A stretch of DNA of 64,000 nt from Dinochytrium kinnereticum (lineage: Eukaryota; Chytridiomycota; Chytridiomycetes; Chytridiales; Chytridiaceae): NCBI GenBank assembly GCA_027604005.1, contig JADGJT010000004.1, forward strand, positions 90,730 through 154,729, read 5' to 3'. Under the pieces are notes generated by a model. That model worked only from the letters and a program-made list of their open reading frames with translations. It ran no database searches and was not told the DNA's origin. Below, one piece after another: positions 23,264 through 35,061 of this stretch (position 1 is its first letter; every line of letters begins with the position of its first letter). The position numbers were made by a program, and so were the translations under genes.

Positions 23264-25743
23264 TTATTTGAACAGTTGAAATGTGCTGCCAATCTGCTGT
23301 CTTTCAAGTGCCTCCGACATACTGGACGCAAGTATCTTCTTTCTGACGTCGCGCCAATGCCTATTATAAAGGTATGTTTCTTGAATCTTGCTCATATCCA
23401 GTAAAGCCCTCTTCTCATCATTTATGCGTTCACCAGCAACCTTCGCCAGCTCAAGAGTGCAGCACCTGGCAAAATCTATCCTGCTAATTAAGAGGCACTT
23501 CACGCGTGTCGTAGAAACAAGTGAGAACGGAGATATTGAGGCTGCTCGAAGAGTTGCATTCCATTCGTCGGGGGTTGATTTGCGGCTTCGTCTACTTTGA
23601 GTTACTAAATACGATGTATCTGCTGGATCAGCAGCGGTTGGTTTCATTTTTCGCGGTGGAAATGATTGGCTGCTTGGCTCTAAACTTTCCGACCCTGATA
23701 TTGAGAATGGGACTAGACTCATGCTCGTATGCTGTTGAGCCGTTCCCATAGCGGCGAGAGCCGCTCCTTCTCCAAAAAAGTCCCTAGGTCCGACTTCCTG
23801 TATACGAAGGAATCTCCCTACTTTTCTCGACCCAAAAGGTGGCAGCAAGTTTGAAGGCAATGGATGTGGAAGCAAAAGATATTTGCTCTTCTTCTTGTCT
23901 AAATAAACCTCCTCAAACGGCACGTATTTGATTAAGCGACCATTGCCCTCTCTAAATCTGTTAAAAAAAAAAAAAAACATTCAATAGATACCTCATAATG
24001 AAAACATAGCCAGCAGCTTCGCCTTCTGCGAATAAGACGACATTTGGCTGAACTTCTCTGGAAGGAAAATCAGTTAGATCCGTTATATTCCGAATCTATA
24101 TCCTTTTGAACCAACCTCATCTGACTATTATATGCAAGCGATTTGATAGAGCTTGAGCTAAGTCCAGCAAAGAATGGAATAGACAACAGAAAATTCTCTT
24201 TATCCTCCAAATCTTTAGTTGCTTCCAATTTTAAGACTTGGATAAAATCATCTTTGTTGACCCAGAGCAGCTCGGTTTCGCACTGAAGGCCAGCTGTTTA
24301 GTTATTTCTAGATAAGGTTTATGTCCAGAATAATACCTTAGTGACAATGGTAGCAGATCGTCTGACGTCATGGAGGAGGGCTAGCTCCCCAAAGCTATCA
24401 CCTGACTAGTGTGGACTTTAGCTTGAGAGTACGTGCTGCGTAATATATTTACCTCTAATACTGACAGACCAAAGCTTTCGTTGTCTACCTCTTTTTGCAC
24501 CTCGACTTGCCCCGATAAAATGAAGTAAAAATTCTCCGCCGCATGCCCCTGTACAGTTATTAGACCGATTTTTCGACTTTCTTTAATACAGCACCTGTCG
24601 AACTATAACTCGGCCTTTACCAAAGAGGCCATATCCAATAACCCTACCTAAGGCCCTTCTAACGGTATGGTCATATTTCATAAAAGCGGGCATGTTGAGA
24701 GTTAGCTTTTGCAGAATATCCGCATCCGCATCTGTTTTTTCCTCGGGCGACTTAAGAAGAGCTATCCTCATTTCATCGGACAGAGTCCCGACAAAATGCC
24801 TTTTCCTTGCGCGATAGTTCTCAAGGTTGAAACCAATAAGGTTTGCCACGAGAAGAGGAGTTTGAGGCTCTTCATCCTTGCCTGCGGTTTGCCGTGGTGA
24901 ATCACTTGTGGCTCCACGTGACTTAATCAGTTTATATCGAAGCCGTCCACAATTCACCGCAATTTCGATTAGCTCATAAAAAGCTTTTGTGACTGATAGC
25001 ATTAATTTCACTTTCCTCAAAGGTGTCCTCCAAGTTGATTCGGCTAAGTTCTCATTTGTATCAGGCACAGCGGTCAAAAAAGTATTTCTCGCGACGCTGA
25101 AAGACATTTTATGAACTTTGGCATGTTCAGGTGGATGCTGGTATACTGGTTCGTCTAGGGGCGTGCTGGTAGGATCCGTGACGCCATCTCGCATCTTCTT
25201 TTTCTTTTTCTTCGCCGCGGCCTTCGTGGACGATGCGACAAAGTCTTCTCCACCGCCAGCCAAAAAGTTGAGTAGTTGGTTGACTGATGAGTTCTCGGAA
25301 GATAGAAAGTCAGAAACGATGGAGTCAACAAGTAAGCCCGGCCTCGCACTATTGGCTGCCATCCTCTCTCTTTGCTGCTGCTTCCTCATCTTGCTATGAG
25401 CACCAGCTCCTGCCTCGTCCATAGTAGGCAAGGCTAGCATAGCCCTCGCAAACTGACTCTGCTGAATGGCCTTTCCAGAAGAAGCAGATCCCCTCAGCCC
25501 TGACGAAGCAGCCAGGCTCCCAGGTACCGCTGACGCGATTGGAGGCAGTGCAATCATCTTCTTCTGGCCAGAAGGCTTTCGCAGAAGTTGCCGTGAAATA
25601 TTACCGTCGCCGTCGTTCTTCTTCCAGAAGACACTGGGCCTGTCGATGGAAAGCAGCGGGAGCTTGGTAGGGAGGGGATCGCTGGGTATTGCAGCGATTG
25701 ACGGTTGTGGATTTCCGTCACTTCGCCTCAGCCTGCTTCCCAT
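23264..25743 (-). CDS. Cyclic nucleotide-binding domain protein, CNBD2-like
   Basis: Two cyclic-nucleotide-binding beta-roll units are visible: the first around GHAAENFYFILSGQVEVQKE, SGDSFGELALLHDVRRSATIV; the second around QPNVVLFAEGEAAGYVFIM and VGPRDFFGEGAAL. The FGELALLHDVRRSATI string has the phosphate-binding-cassette Glu and Arg, so the first site may bind a cyclic nucleotide; the second cassette lacks the Arg. N-terminal 190 residues are disordered with a lysine run, followed by a helical region. The order resembles CNBD2, a protein linked to sperm flagella in mammals. No kinase or channel domain is present. About 7 exons; stop at 23264-23266, with a long intronic A/T tract near 23960. 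Flagellar role is inferred from CNBD2 and from the neighbours. Confidence 0.72.
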
Positions 25744-26410
25744 CTGCTATCACTCGCCGGATTTTTCATCAAATCTATAGCGCTGAACATGGCCCTTTGT
25801 CCGAGTCGCGGTTTGGAAATCCCTTTGTCGAAGGTATAAAAACCCCGTTCAAGGCTAGCTGTACGACTGTCTCGATTTTGAGGTTTGTTCTCCTTTGCTT
25901 GAGGTTATCGAGTTGTTATCTGACCAGACCATTTGCACTTGCCCGACTCTCGAATCCATCCATCATGGTCAACATTCGCATTCGCTGTATTCAGTAAGGT
26001 ACGTGGAGTTGCGGAATTCCCCCTTGCTGTTGCTCGAGCATTTGTATCAGCGGACGAAATTCCGGACAGCAACTAACTAACAGCACTCTTGTCATCTCGG
26101 TCTCAACAGGATAATAACATCGGTTAGTGACGCAGCCGATCCTATGCCATCCTCTTTTGATGGCATGGGGCCCCTAATTTTTTCACGGGTGAAACGGCTG
26201 GCCTTGTGAGCTCGGGTCGCCTCTTTGCGGCCTGCTCCTTGGCAGGTCGCCTCTCACTGGCACCCATTTTCCCTCCGCCTTCCATTTCTTGAGTAATCCC
26301 TGAGCCCTGTTTGGATCTGTTTGGCCTCACGGATGTTTCAAGAGCTGTGACGTTGGTGGTTGAATGAGCCGCAGTTGATGCCGTCAAAAAATTGTGCGAA
26401 TGTCAAGCCA
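25744..26410. other. Intergenic region with a possible short spliced transcript
   Basis: Between the divergent CNBD2-like and MLH3 genes. The plus strand has a TATAAAAA box (25835-25842), an ATG at 25964 opening a ten-residue frame (MVNIRIRCIQ), and an intron-like segment 25999-26109 with GTACGT donor, CTAAC branch word and CAACAG acceptor. This may be an MLH3 5' leader, a small peptide gene or a non-coding RNA; I recognise no product. The minus-strand frame at 26142-26387 is Lys/Arg/Pro-rich and not convincing. Confidence 0.4.
25835..25842 (+). promoter_or_regulatory. TATA box candidate
   Basis: TATAAAAA sits about 129 bases before an ATG and 164 bases before an intron-like donor (GTACGT at 25999). 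It could drive a short transcript or the MLH3 5' leader. Sequence match only. Confidence 0.4.
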
Positions 26411-29400
26411 ATGCCAATAAAGCCACTTGACCCAACAGTCGTTGCTCGATTGAGGTCCGCATTATTCACTCGCTCCATTTCGCAGATTGTTTCAGAGCTA
26501 CTGCAAAATGCGCTGGATGCCAATCCGTCTCAAGTTGAGGTTGGTTTTTCGTCCACTACTACTGAATGCCATTGATGATGTGGTAAAGATTGCCATAGAC
26601 ACCGAGCATGGTTTCGTAGAAGTTCGTGATGATGGAGAAGGGATAGAGCCCGATGACTTTAGGATGCTTGGAGTCCGGTTCGTTGATGCATGCAATCCAG
26701 CCTAACCTAGATCCCACATAAATAGTTATGGTACAATTATCCTTTGGATGATAGCTCTAAAAAAAATCCCAGCCACTTCAAAAAGTCCGAACAAAGCCAG
26801 TGCATTTGGGTTTAGAGGCGAAGGTTGGTATCTTGATTGGTATCTTGCGATAGTAGACTGACTTTTTACAGCTCTCGTCAGCATAGCTGAAGTCGCCCAA
26901 CTCCACATAGTGTCTAAAGCTGCCCATCTTCGAACCTTTTCATTGGTCATTAGGGTGATTTACAAGTTGTGTCTAATCTAAAGAGATCATAGGGTGGGAA
27001 AGTCATATATCGCGGGCCGTCAACACTTTCACGCAGACCAGGAACAACGGTCACTGTCAAAGATATTTTTTTCAATGTATGCTAGAAACCATTAAATGTT
27101 AATAACCTTTGACAGCATCCTGTTCGACAAAAGCAAAACGCCACGGAAAAAATGGATAGCATACGAAAAGTTATTGAGCCATTAGCGCTTGCTTGTCCAT
27201 CCGTGTCGATTTCACTGATCGATATTGGCTCTGGAGCACGGATTTTATCCACTCGAAAGGTATTCACATAGAATTATTCTCCTAAATTTCCACAGACTAC
27301 TTCGAATTTGGAGACCTTTAAGCAACTATATGGAATGGCACATGCTAAGGTAAAGTCTGCTCCTTGTTTTTGCTGTTAAATGAACCGTTCCTTGGCACAC
27401 TTAGAATTTGGAGGCAGTCGAGTATAAAACAGATTTACTTCAAATATCTGGTTTCATGTCGACCCTTTGGTTTCCGTCCAAGGTATTAACCTCCTCTTCT
27501 ATCACATCTTCTTAAAGTTAATATTCAATGCTCTGACGATAAAAAGGCTCACCAATACATATGTATGCATTATTTGTCAATCCCCCTGCTTTAAATATTT
27601 TGAACAGACGTGCAAAACCATTTTCTATCGCAAAACAATTGCGACTTATATCGAATAGTAAACAAATTGTTCCTTAATAGCTCTTTTTCTAAGCAGGTAA
27701 ATGTAAATATCACAATCAAATTTAAGTTATAATTAAAAGGATCCGGTAGCCGACCCTCAGCAATCTAGTTCTACATGGAAATCAAGTAAGTTAAGAGATA
27801 CATATAAATTGGGCGAGAGCTAATTGGGTCTAGAAGCCCTTTCCAGAATTGGCGACATATATCCCATATTTCTTCTGAAGATAGAATGTTTAGGTGAAAT
27901 GGTGGACTTAATGGTAGATCCATCAAAAAGCGTCGTAGAGTTTTCGGTAAGACTTTAAACATTAGATTACTCTCATTCATAACTGATTAATTCCGCTCAA
28001 GGACTGGGATACGGTCCTCGAAGCATTAGCTGACTGTGTCAAAAGATTTCTCTCGCGCCATGGATTTCTTTCCGATAATCCACATACTTCTTTACCAGTG
28101 ATAGAAGCTGGAGCCTCCGTTAGCGAAGAGTCAGACCCGCCAACTCCATTTGCGACATACATGCCAGATTACGAGCTTGTAACGAAAGCACGGGCAGGCA
28201 ATTCACGGCCGACTCCATGGCAAGACGGCAATCTGGAACTTAAAGAAGAAAAAGTTCCATCTTCCAAGAAGAGGAAACTGGATAGTATCATCTCCGGTCA
28301 TCTTAAATTAAATCCCATCAGTGGGAACACGTATGACTGATCTACTCCTTGTTAAGTCTAATTGTTATTCTAGGCAAAAAAAGTCTACGCGAGTGACTAT
28401 GTCTCAAATGTCAAAAAGTGGGGAAGAGAAGAGTTTATGGGCAGAATCGCTTTTGAAGGTTGTCTTCTTTCATCTAAGACTTGCTAATGGCCATTGATAG
28501 AATTGGAAGAATCCTGTGTTTGATACAAGTGCAAATATTGGAGGGCCCAATTCGATAACAAGCAACGGAGTTATGAATCGCTTTGAATTTGACATAGAGG
28601 CTTCGTTTGGAATAGCCTCTCACCCAATTGCTTCTCACAAGATCTTTAAGGGAGACCTTGAAAAAACCCGGGTATGTTCGCTATTTGTTCTGCATTATGC
28701 CAACTATATTGATATATTTAGATTATTGGTCAAGTTGATAAAAAGTTTATAGCAGCTGCCTTCAAAAGAGACGATAACGTCGGGCTGCTACTAATTGACC
28801 AACACGCTGCGGATGAACGTGTGAAATTAGAAACTCTAACTAGCGAGCTATTCAGCTCTATTGACGGAAACGGAGATGATTTACCTAGCGTCCGAAGGAT
28901 TACATCTGTGGTTACCCTTAATCCTCCTTTAAAAATCGACGTTACCGAGCGAGAAGCATCTATGGCCTTTTCTTTGAGAGGTGCCTTTTCACGTTGGGGA
29001 ATTGGAATCGGTGATGTTGAGAGAAGACCACACTCCTTCGACGCGGAAGATGACGGTCGCGTTATTCTTCCTATTTCGATATTACCCCAGCTTATTGCAG
29101 ACCGGTGCATAGGGAATGCAGATATCTTAAAGGCTACTGTTCTTGAGTATTTGCATTCTGCAGATCCGAACAGTGCAACAGCCGCCGAAACTCAGTGCCC
29201 GAAAGGCATCATATCAATTCTGAACAGTAAGGCATGCAGGTGAGGCTTATCTGCTGTTATCAAGTCATTACACAATTCTGGATTATGGATATTAGCTCAT
29301 TTGAATTTTCAATAAACTGTAGATCCGCTGTCATGTTCGGAGACGCTCTCACAAAGTCAGAGTGCCAGGAGATTACTGGCAATTTAAAGCATTGCTCCTT

Positions 29401-29539
29401 TCCATTTCAATGCGCACATGGGCGGCCTAGCATGTCGTTGGTGATGTTTAAAAATAATCGAGCCATCGATCGAGGCATCTACAGAAAGCATCGAGTTCAG
29501 CTCGAGGGGATTCACAGATTATCCATAAACTCGACTTAG
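26411..29539 (+). CDS. MLH3: MutL homologue MLH3 (mismatch repair/meiotic endonuclease subunit)
   Basis: MLH3 pairs with MLH1 to form MutL-gamma, which nicks DNA in mismatch repair and meiotic crossing over. Seen: N-terminal GHKL ATPase motifs (SELLQNALDAN; RDDGEGI; FGFRGEALVSIAEVA), transducer region (RKVIEPLALACPSVSISLIDIG, FKQLYGMAH), and the C-terminal endonuclease set: DQHAADERVKLE (metal-binding motif), CPKGIISILNSKACRSAVMFGD and CAHGRPS. The ACR and C(P/A)HGRP motifs fit MLH3 and PMS1-type subunits; the overall order fits MLH3 best. Start chosen at MPIKPLDPTVVARL; ATG at 26378 is an alternative. Splicing near 26689-26760 and the middle (27480-28000) is uncertain: no pair of normal GT..AG sites of usual length gives a tidy MutL frame there. 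Confidence 0.82.
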
Positions 29540-29779
29540 TGAATCTAATACAAGAGATAGTCCATATTCACCATCAATGTCCCCGTCGCTAAACTTTAAT
29601 ACACGTGGACTCTTCGAGTGAAAAATATATGCATGTCTTCCAGACTTTTAATACAATGCTTTATCTCGCAGCGCATGTCTCTGCTTACATGTACTAATAT
29701 TGTTACTTCAACAACCGTGTTTCGTGAACCCCAAATTACAAAGCACCAACGTGGTACGGAGGGTCGACATAGGGTCGAC

Positions 29780-31172
29780 ATGGGTCGATGGAATGGAGAG
29801 GCCCTTGCCTTCGTCATCACCGTCAGCTTCGTTGGTGAGCCTCTAGTCTACCCGAATGATGCCAAACGCATGACTGATATCGTCTTCCAGTTCTATTCAT
29901 CCCGCTATCCGTTGAATTCATTATCCTTCTTCCATGGCTCTCTCCATTGACTTCACGATCGCTACTGTTGTTGCTGGCCTACAACTTAAGCGTATCAATG
30001 CTCATAATCAACTACGTTCTGGTAATGAAAACAGGTGAGAACCTTCGTGATGGGGCGTTAACCGTGTCCTTTTCGTTGTTGACCATGTCAATATTTATGA
30101 TGTACTTTAGATCCCGGCTCTCCCGACCCTGCATATGTTCCTGATGGGCTAGGGCATTTCGGTGAAGTTGACGCTGAGAGGTATGTATCATTTTTGTGGC
30201 ATTTAAGGATCTTAAGCGACCTGCCCATTTTCTTTAAATAGTCCCGAATTCGTCCCAGTAAAGGCCAAAAATGGTGCCCCACGATATTGCTCGCACTGCA
30301 ATGCCTTCAAACCACCTCGAACCCATCACTGCCGTGTATGCAAGCGTTGTATCCTGCGGATGGACCATCATTGCCCGGTGCGGCCTTAATTTGCCCTGAA
30401 GAAATCGACTGACTTGCCTTTACAGTGGGTGAATAATTGTATAGGATTCCATAACCAAGCCCATTTTGTTCGATTTCTGTTCTGGACAGTGGCTTCTGTA
30501 TGGTTTACGATTATTTTACTTATGTGGAGGGTCACAGATTCCTTTCATGGTATTATTGATGGGCCCCCCACTGCTGGTGGAGAGGGAGGTGTGCCTATGA
30601 GAGACGGAGAGGTTATCGTTCTTGGGATCAATATCATATTGCTTATTCCAACGACAGCATTGACAACAATGCTTTTTTTCAACCAGGTAAGGTTACCTCA
30701 TGGCCAAAAGTAGACCAAGTGTTGTTTACCACGAAAAAATCTGCACATCTAGGCGGGCTACCTTCTCTCTAATCTAACAACAATCGAGGCGATAGAGAAA
30801 GCTGATATGCCATTTGCTTACAGTGGTCATGTCGGCAAAATACAAGATCCCTATGATATAGGGTACTTCAGGAACCTATCCTCTGTGTTAGGAAGAAGAT
30901 GGTACTTTTGGCTCCTTCCCGGTATTTCATCCGAAGGAGACGGTTATTTATTCCCACTGGGACGATCGGCAAAAGAACGGTTACTCTCAGGGGGTGCACA
31001 CATTTCATCGAATGCAAATTCGGTCTCAATAGCTTTAGGGAGCCTATTCGGTGATGCCCGTCATAGGACGAATCACGGTAGCGATGTTAGTTCTAGTCGA
31101 TCGACATCCCAAAATCACGCTTCAGCAGCTTGGGAGGCGGCTATCGACATTGACGATAGTAAAGAGCAATGA
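29780..31172 (+). CDS. DHHC-type protein palmitoyltransferase (PFA4-like)
   Basis: Attaches palmitate to cysteines of membrane proteins, in the ER or Golgi. Seen: two N-terminal hydrophobic segments (about residues 8-36 and 45-65), DPGS (DPG motif), the zinc-binding cysteine-rich domain [21 protein letters not shown], then [13 protein letters not shown] with the catalytic Cys, two more hydrophobic segments, and NLTTIEAIE with [15 protein letters not shown]. The start ATG at 29780 is supported because removing two introns gives a continuous hydrophobic N-terminus ([18 protein letters not shown] then [16 protein letters not shown]) and ...[12 protein letters not shown]. The C-terminal 100 residues are Ser-rich and cytosolic. 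PFA4-type topology, but the exact subfamily is not certain. Confidence 0.87.
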
Positions 31173-31288
31173 TGTGTCTTGCTTTACGCTCCCTTTTCAT
31201 TATTCTTCCTTTTGTAAATGTGAATATAGACATAATCTGAACTGCATGCTCTCTCTAAAATTCAGATAACTCTGTTACTTCACTAAGC

Positions 31289-33362
31289 CTATTTTGAGGC
31301 TGATGCAGAAAATGGGGAAGCAATACCCCAACCTAAACATTGCCATAAACAAGTCAAAACAAACAAACCGAGCAGCGTGATCCCAAATGAAGTCTTCAGC
31401 GTCAAGCGCAAAACCATATCAACACGTCCCCAAGTCGAAACAACAACTACACAAAGCAAATATTGTGAGGGAGGAATATGAAAGATTACTCCAGATTGCA
31501 ACATAATATCGGCAGCATCCAAGTGCCCAGCTGCAATTGCAAAGCATATGGGAGACAACATGAAAGTGAACATAGACTTATTGGCGGAAGCTCCCGAGTT
31601 GATCGTGAAAACCCGTCCAAATGTCGTCCGAACGTGATTCCAAAGAGAGAAGAATGCAATCTTTGACTTGTCGACCTCTAAGCGAATAGCCGCAGTAACG
31701 TCCGCCCCATGCTCAATAAGAATCTTCACAACCTCCATCGCATCCTTTTTCGACCCGCGAATAGCAAGATGAAGTGGAGTGATCTGCGAAGAAGTCCCAG
31801 GTGATACCCCAATACCATCAACAAGTGATTTATCATGTTTTAATAAAACCGAGAGACATTTCGCATGCCCACCATAAGCGGCAAAATGAATAGAGGTGCG
31901 CTTGTCAGAGGTCAAGGCTGCTGCGTCCGCACCATATTTCAAAAGCTCACTAGCGGCGTCAAAGCTTCCTGATTTTGAAGCCATGTGGAGAGGAGTTAGG
32001 AGGTATTTATATTCCCGGGGGTCTGGAAAGGCACCGTTCTCGAGAAGTGCTTGAACACTTCGGAATACATCTCCTTTCGTTGCGGCCGCTGCATAGTGTA
32101 GGGCAGTCCACTGGAATTAAGCCAATAAATCGTTAGGAAATCAATCAACTTCAAGATTGCGATAAACGTACTCCTTGATTATCAGCCCGGTCCACGTCCA
32201 ATTTCCATAGAGCAGTTTCGGCCGCGGCATCGCTTGAAATCTCAATTCCATCTTGCATGATTAAGGCGCATATAGCGTCACTCTTGCCCTTGGTCGCCGC
32301 ATACATCAACGGCGTCCGCCCATTCGCGTCGCACCCATTTATATTGGCACCCTTTCGCAGCAAAAGCCTGATCATATCAATCCTTCCAAAACTTGCAGCG
32401 ACATGTAAAGGAAGAAGATCCACCTCACGCGATTTGCCATCACTGGCCCCAATCTCAATGGGAGAATGGCTGAGAATCTGGTTGACGCCTTCAGGACGGA
32501 TGCTCAGATAAACTCCAACAATCTCAAGGTCGCCTCGGTAGATTGCCTGCCTGAGCGCTGTTATTCCTTCGCGGTCCGGAAGATCTCTCGCACCCCTTTC
32601 CAATAAAAACTGAACAATTTCAACTCTTCTTAGAGTAGTGGCAAGACGAAGCGGGGTTTTGCCTAAAATATCCTTAGAGTCCAGATTGGCGCCGCAGCCC
32701 ACAAGTGTTTTGGCGACCTCAACGGAGGCGTTCATGGCTGCAAAATGCAGGGCCGTAAGGTGGAGATGTCGAATTTTGGCGTTCACGTTGAGCTTTGCCT
32801 TTGCAACGGGATCCGCGCAAATCGCCAGTATGTCCGAGGGTGGCCTGTTGGTTAAAGCAAAATAATGGAGGCAGGTCATGTTGTGGTCTTCACCTTGAGC
32901 CGAATCTCTTCGCTCAAAATGGTGGTCAGGATTGTTATTCGGGTCGGGCCAGATGCCGTCGTCCTCAGAATCTATGGCCGCATCCACACCATCAGAGTTT
33001 GTACTGACGTTTGGAGCCCCTGCCAAATCCACTTCCTGAATAATCAAGTTATGTTCTTGAATCATATCTCCGATTGGGCTGGTTGTTGAAATCGGCGACT
33101 CGGCGTTTGAGAGACCTAGTTCATCAGGATTGACTTTTCGGGATAACCCGTGGAGGCGTGCGCATGCTGAGATCTCTTTCGGGGACTCGGACGGTCCTGG
33201 ACTATCGTATTTGGTAAGTACTCCTCCGATCTTGCTTTCCAGGATGAGTGAAGCCCTTCTGAGATGGCCATAGGATAGAGCCACCTTTACTGATATATCC
33301 AGAACGATAGTCAAAGGAGCCAGCGCCAAGAGTTTCAGTGGTCCTTCCGCCCGTAACGTCAT
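31289..33362 (-). CDS. Ankyrin-repeat protein with hydrophobic segments
   Basis: Two exons (intron about 31985-32150) encode about 640 residues. About ten ankyrin repeats are visible from residue 190 onward (LTALHFAAMNASVEVAKTL, KTPLRLATTLRRVEIVQFLL, LPLHVAASFGRIDMIRLLL, RTPLMYAATKGKSDAICAL, TSIHFAAYGGHAKCLSVLL, TPLHLAIRG). The N-terminus (MTLRAEGPLKLLALAPLTIVLDIS) and the C-terminus (FGITLLGLFVLTCLWQCLGWGI) are hydrophobic; the latter looks like a membrane anchor. Residues 55-190 are acidic and disordered. There is no DHHC domain, so it is not an AKR1-type palmitoyltransferase although it lies beside one on the other strand. I do not recognise a specific family. Confidence 0.7.
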
Positions 33363-33638
33363 TGGAGCCTCCTGCTGAGACCGCAGGCGTTCAATGAAAC
33401 CAGCTCCTGGACGAATTTGCAGAGGAGATGCCCATTGTTTATGCTTTATTGCTGATGATTGGATGCAATTTATAGGATTCCTGAGAGTGATCTGGATCCT
33501 TCGAGTTGGGTATATTTATCCTTGGCCGTTCGGACGTGTTGGGGGTCTGAGGAGCCAGCCCGATCATCCCAAGTTAACACGTATTCCCCTCGCCCTCATT
33601 GGGCGTCATTCCGGCTGAAGTATTGTCGAACTTGATGC

Positions 33639-33797
33639 CTAATTGCTCGCTGGAACAAATGCACGGCGTGCAGCGTTCATGAATGCGATGATGGAGAGAA
33701 AAGCCACGAACTTGAAAACGGCCGCATTGGATATCTGCTTCTCCTGCTCCGGCGTACGGAAGCTCTGATAGATCTTCTTGAAGTTTGGAAACGCCAT
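33639..33797 (-). CDS. Small single-pass membrane protein, hypothetical
   Basis: A 52-residue protein: basic N-terminus (MAFPNFKKIYQSFRTPEQEK), one hydrophobic helix (FKFVAFLSIIAFM) and a short tail (NAARRAFVPASN). Size and design resemble small mitochondrial outer-membrane subunits such as TOM5-like proteins, but I see no diagnostic motif. It lies head to head with FCF1, with 167 bases between starts. The frame stays open upstream of the chosen ATG, but the upstream residues look like leader sequence. Confidence 0.5.
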   Translation of the reverse strand: MAFPNFKKIYQSFRTPEQEKQISNAAVFKFVAFLSIIAFMNAARRAFVPASN

Positions 33798-33964
33798 TTT
33801 CACCCTCTGAGCAGGCAGGCCCTTGGTGGAATTTCCTCCGTTGGTTATCGAGGGGTTCTTCGGCACTGCCTTTGGAGTTGCACCTCTCAGTATAGGATTG
33901 TTTTGGTGACAAGCAAAAGACTTTTTTTTTCTTTCAGAGATCTGAACACACAAACTCTTCAGCC

Positions 33965-34879
33965 ATGACCAAGGCAAAGGCCAACAAGAAGTTCGCTTTG
34001 GTGAAGCGCATCATGGCGCCAAAGGACCCTCGCTTGTGAGCATGCATCGCATTGATGAGCTGTCATGATGGCTGCATCCGTCTTCAACGGGTTGTCGGCG
34101 ATGAATTTGGATGCTGATAGTCTTTTGTTTGTAGGAAGGAGAACCAGGAGGCGGCCAAGAAGAAGGAGGAGAAGAAGGCTGCCGAGGCTGTTCGCCATGT
34201 GTAAGTTTAATGCTTTGTGGGATCATTCGTGGATTGCTGGAAGGACGGAGACTTATTCTATTGTGTTTCTCAGGCCGCAGGTGGCATCATCGCTCTTCTT
34301 CCGGTACAACGAAGCACTCGGACCTCCCTACCACATCTTGATTGATACAAACTTCATCAACTTCTCAATTCAGAACAAGCTTGAGATTGTTCAGGCCTCA
34401 ATGGACTGTCTCTTTGCGAAATGTATGTCAAAGTTGAAACAGCTGCAATGCTAAAGCTTCTCTTATAAGGTATTCCGTGCATCTCTGACTGTGTTATGGC
34501 GGAACTGGAGAAGCTTGGTACAAAGTTCAGAATAGCGTTGAGGTGAGGGTATCAGCTAGGTACGATCTGAACGAAGTCTTTTTTTAGGGTGGCCCGGGAT
34601 CCCAGATTTGAGCGCCTTTCATGCACCCATAAGGGGACGTATGCTGATGACTGCATCATGGATCGGATAACCCAAGTAAGCAGGCATTGATGAATGCCCT
34701 CCCTCATTGATATACGGATCCTAATGAATTGTGAATAGCACAAATGCTACATTGTGGCGACTTGTGACAGGGATCTGAAGAAACGAATTAGAAAGGTACC
34801 GGGAGTTCCGATCATGACCATCACCAGCAGCAAGAGGCAGTATACCATTGAGAGGATGCCTGGCGAGCCTTTGAAATAA
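33965..34879 (+). CDS. FCF1: FCF1, PIN-domain rRNA-processing protein
   Basis: Component of the small-subunit processome, needed for early pre-18S cleavages in the nucleolus. Seen: basic N-terminus [21 protein letters not shown], then [25 protein letters not shown] with the first PIN Asp, [53 protein letters not shown] and [18 protein letters not shown]. Six exons join in frame to about 195 residues, the normal length. The start is the ATG just upstream of the basic tail; the neighbour on the other strand begins 167 bases away. Confidence 0.94.
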
Positions 34880-35061
34880 GATCTTTTAGCACTCATTCAT
34901 CTCATGCCTTCATCGACCATTGCCCCCCAGCAGTTCCACATCTCGGCGATGCCTGATAGCCGTTGCATCGCAAAGCCTTTATTTATTCTTCGGCGTTGAA
35001 TGCAGCTTGTCGCCAAACAACTTGGCTGAAAATAAAGTATTTGTGACAATTCATTTCCAGG

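Noticed and set aside
26142..26387. Minus-strand basic frame (KMGASERRPAKEQAAKRRPE)
   Set aside because: Low complexity, overlaps the MLH3 upstream region, no known family and no good start context.
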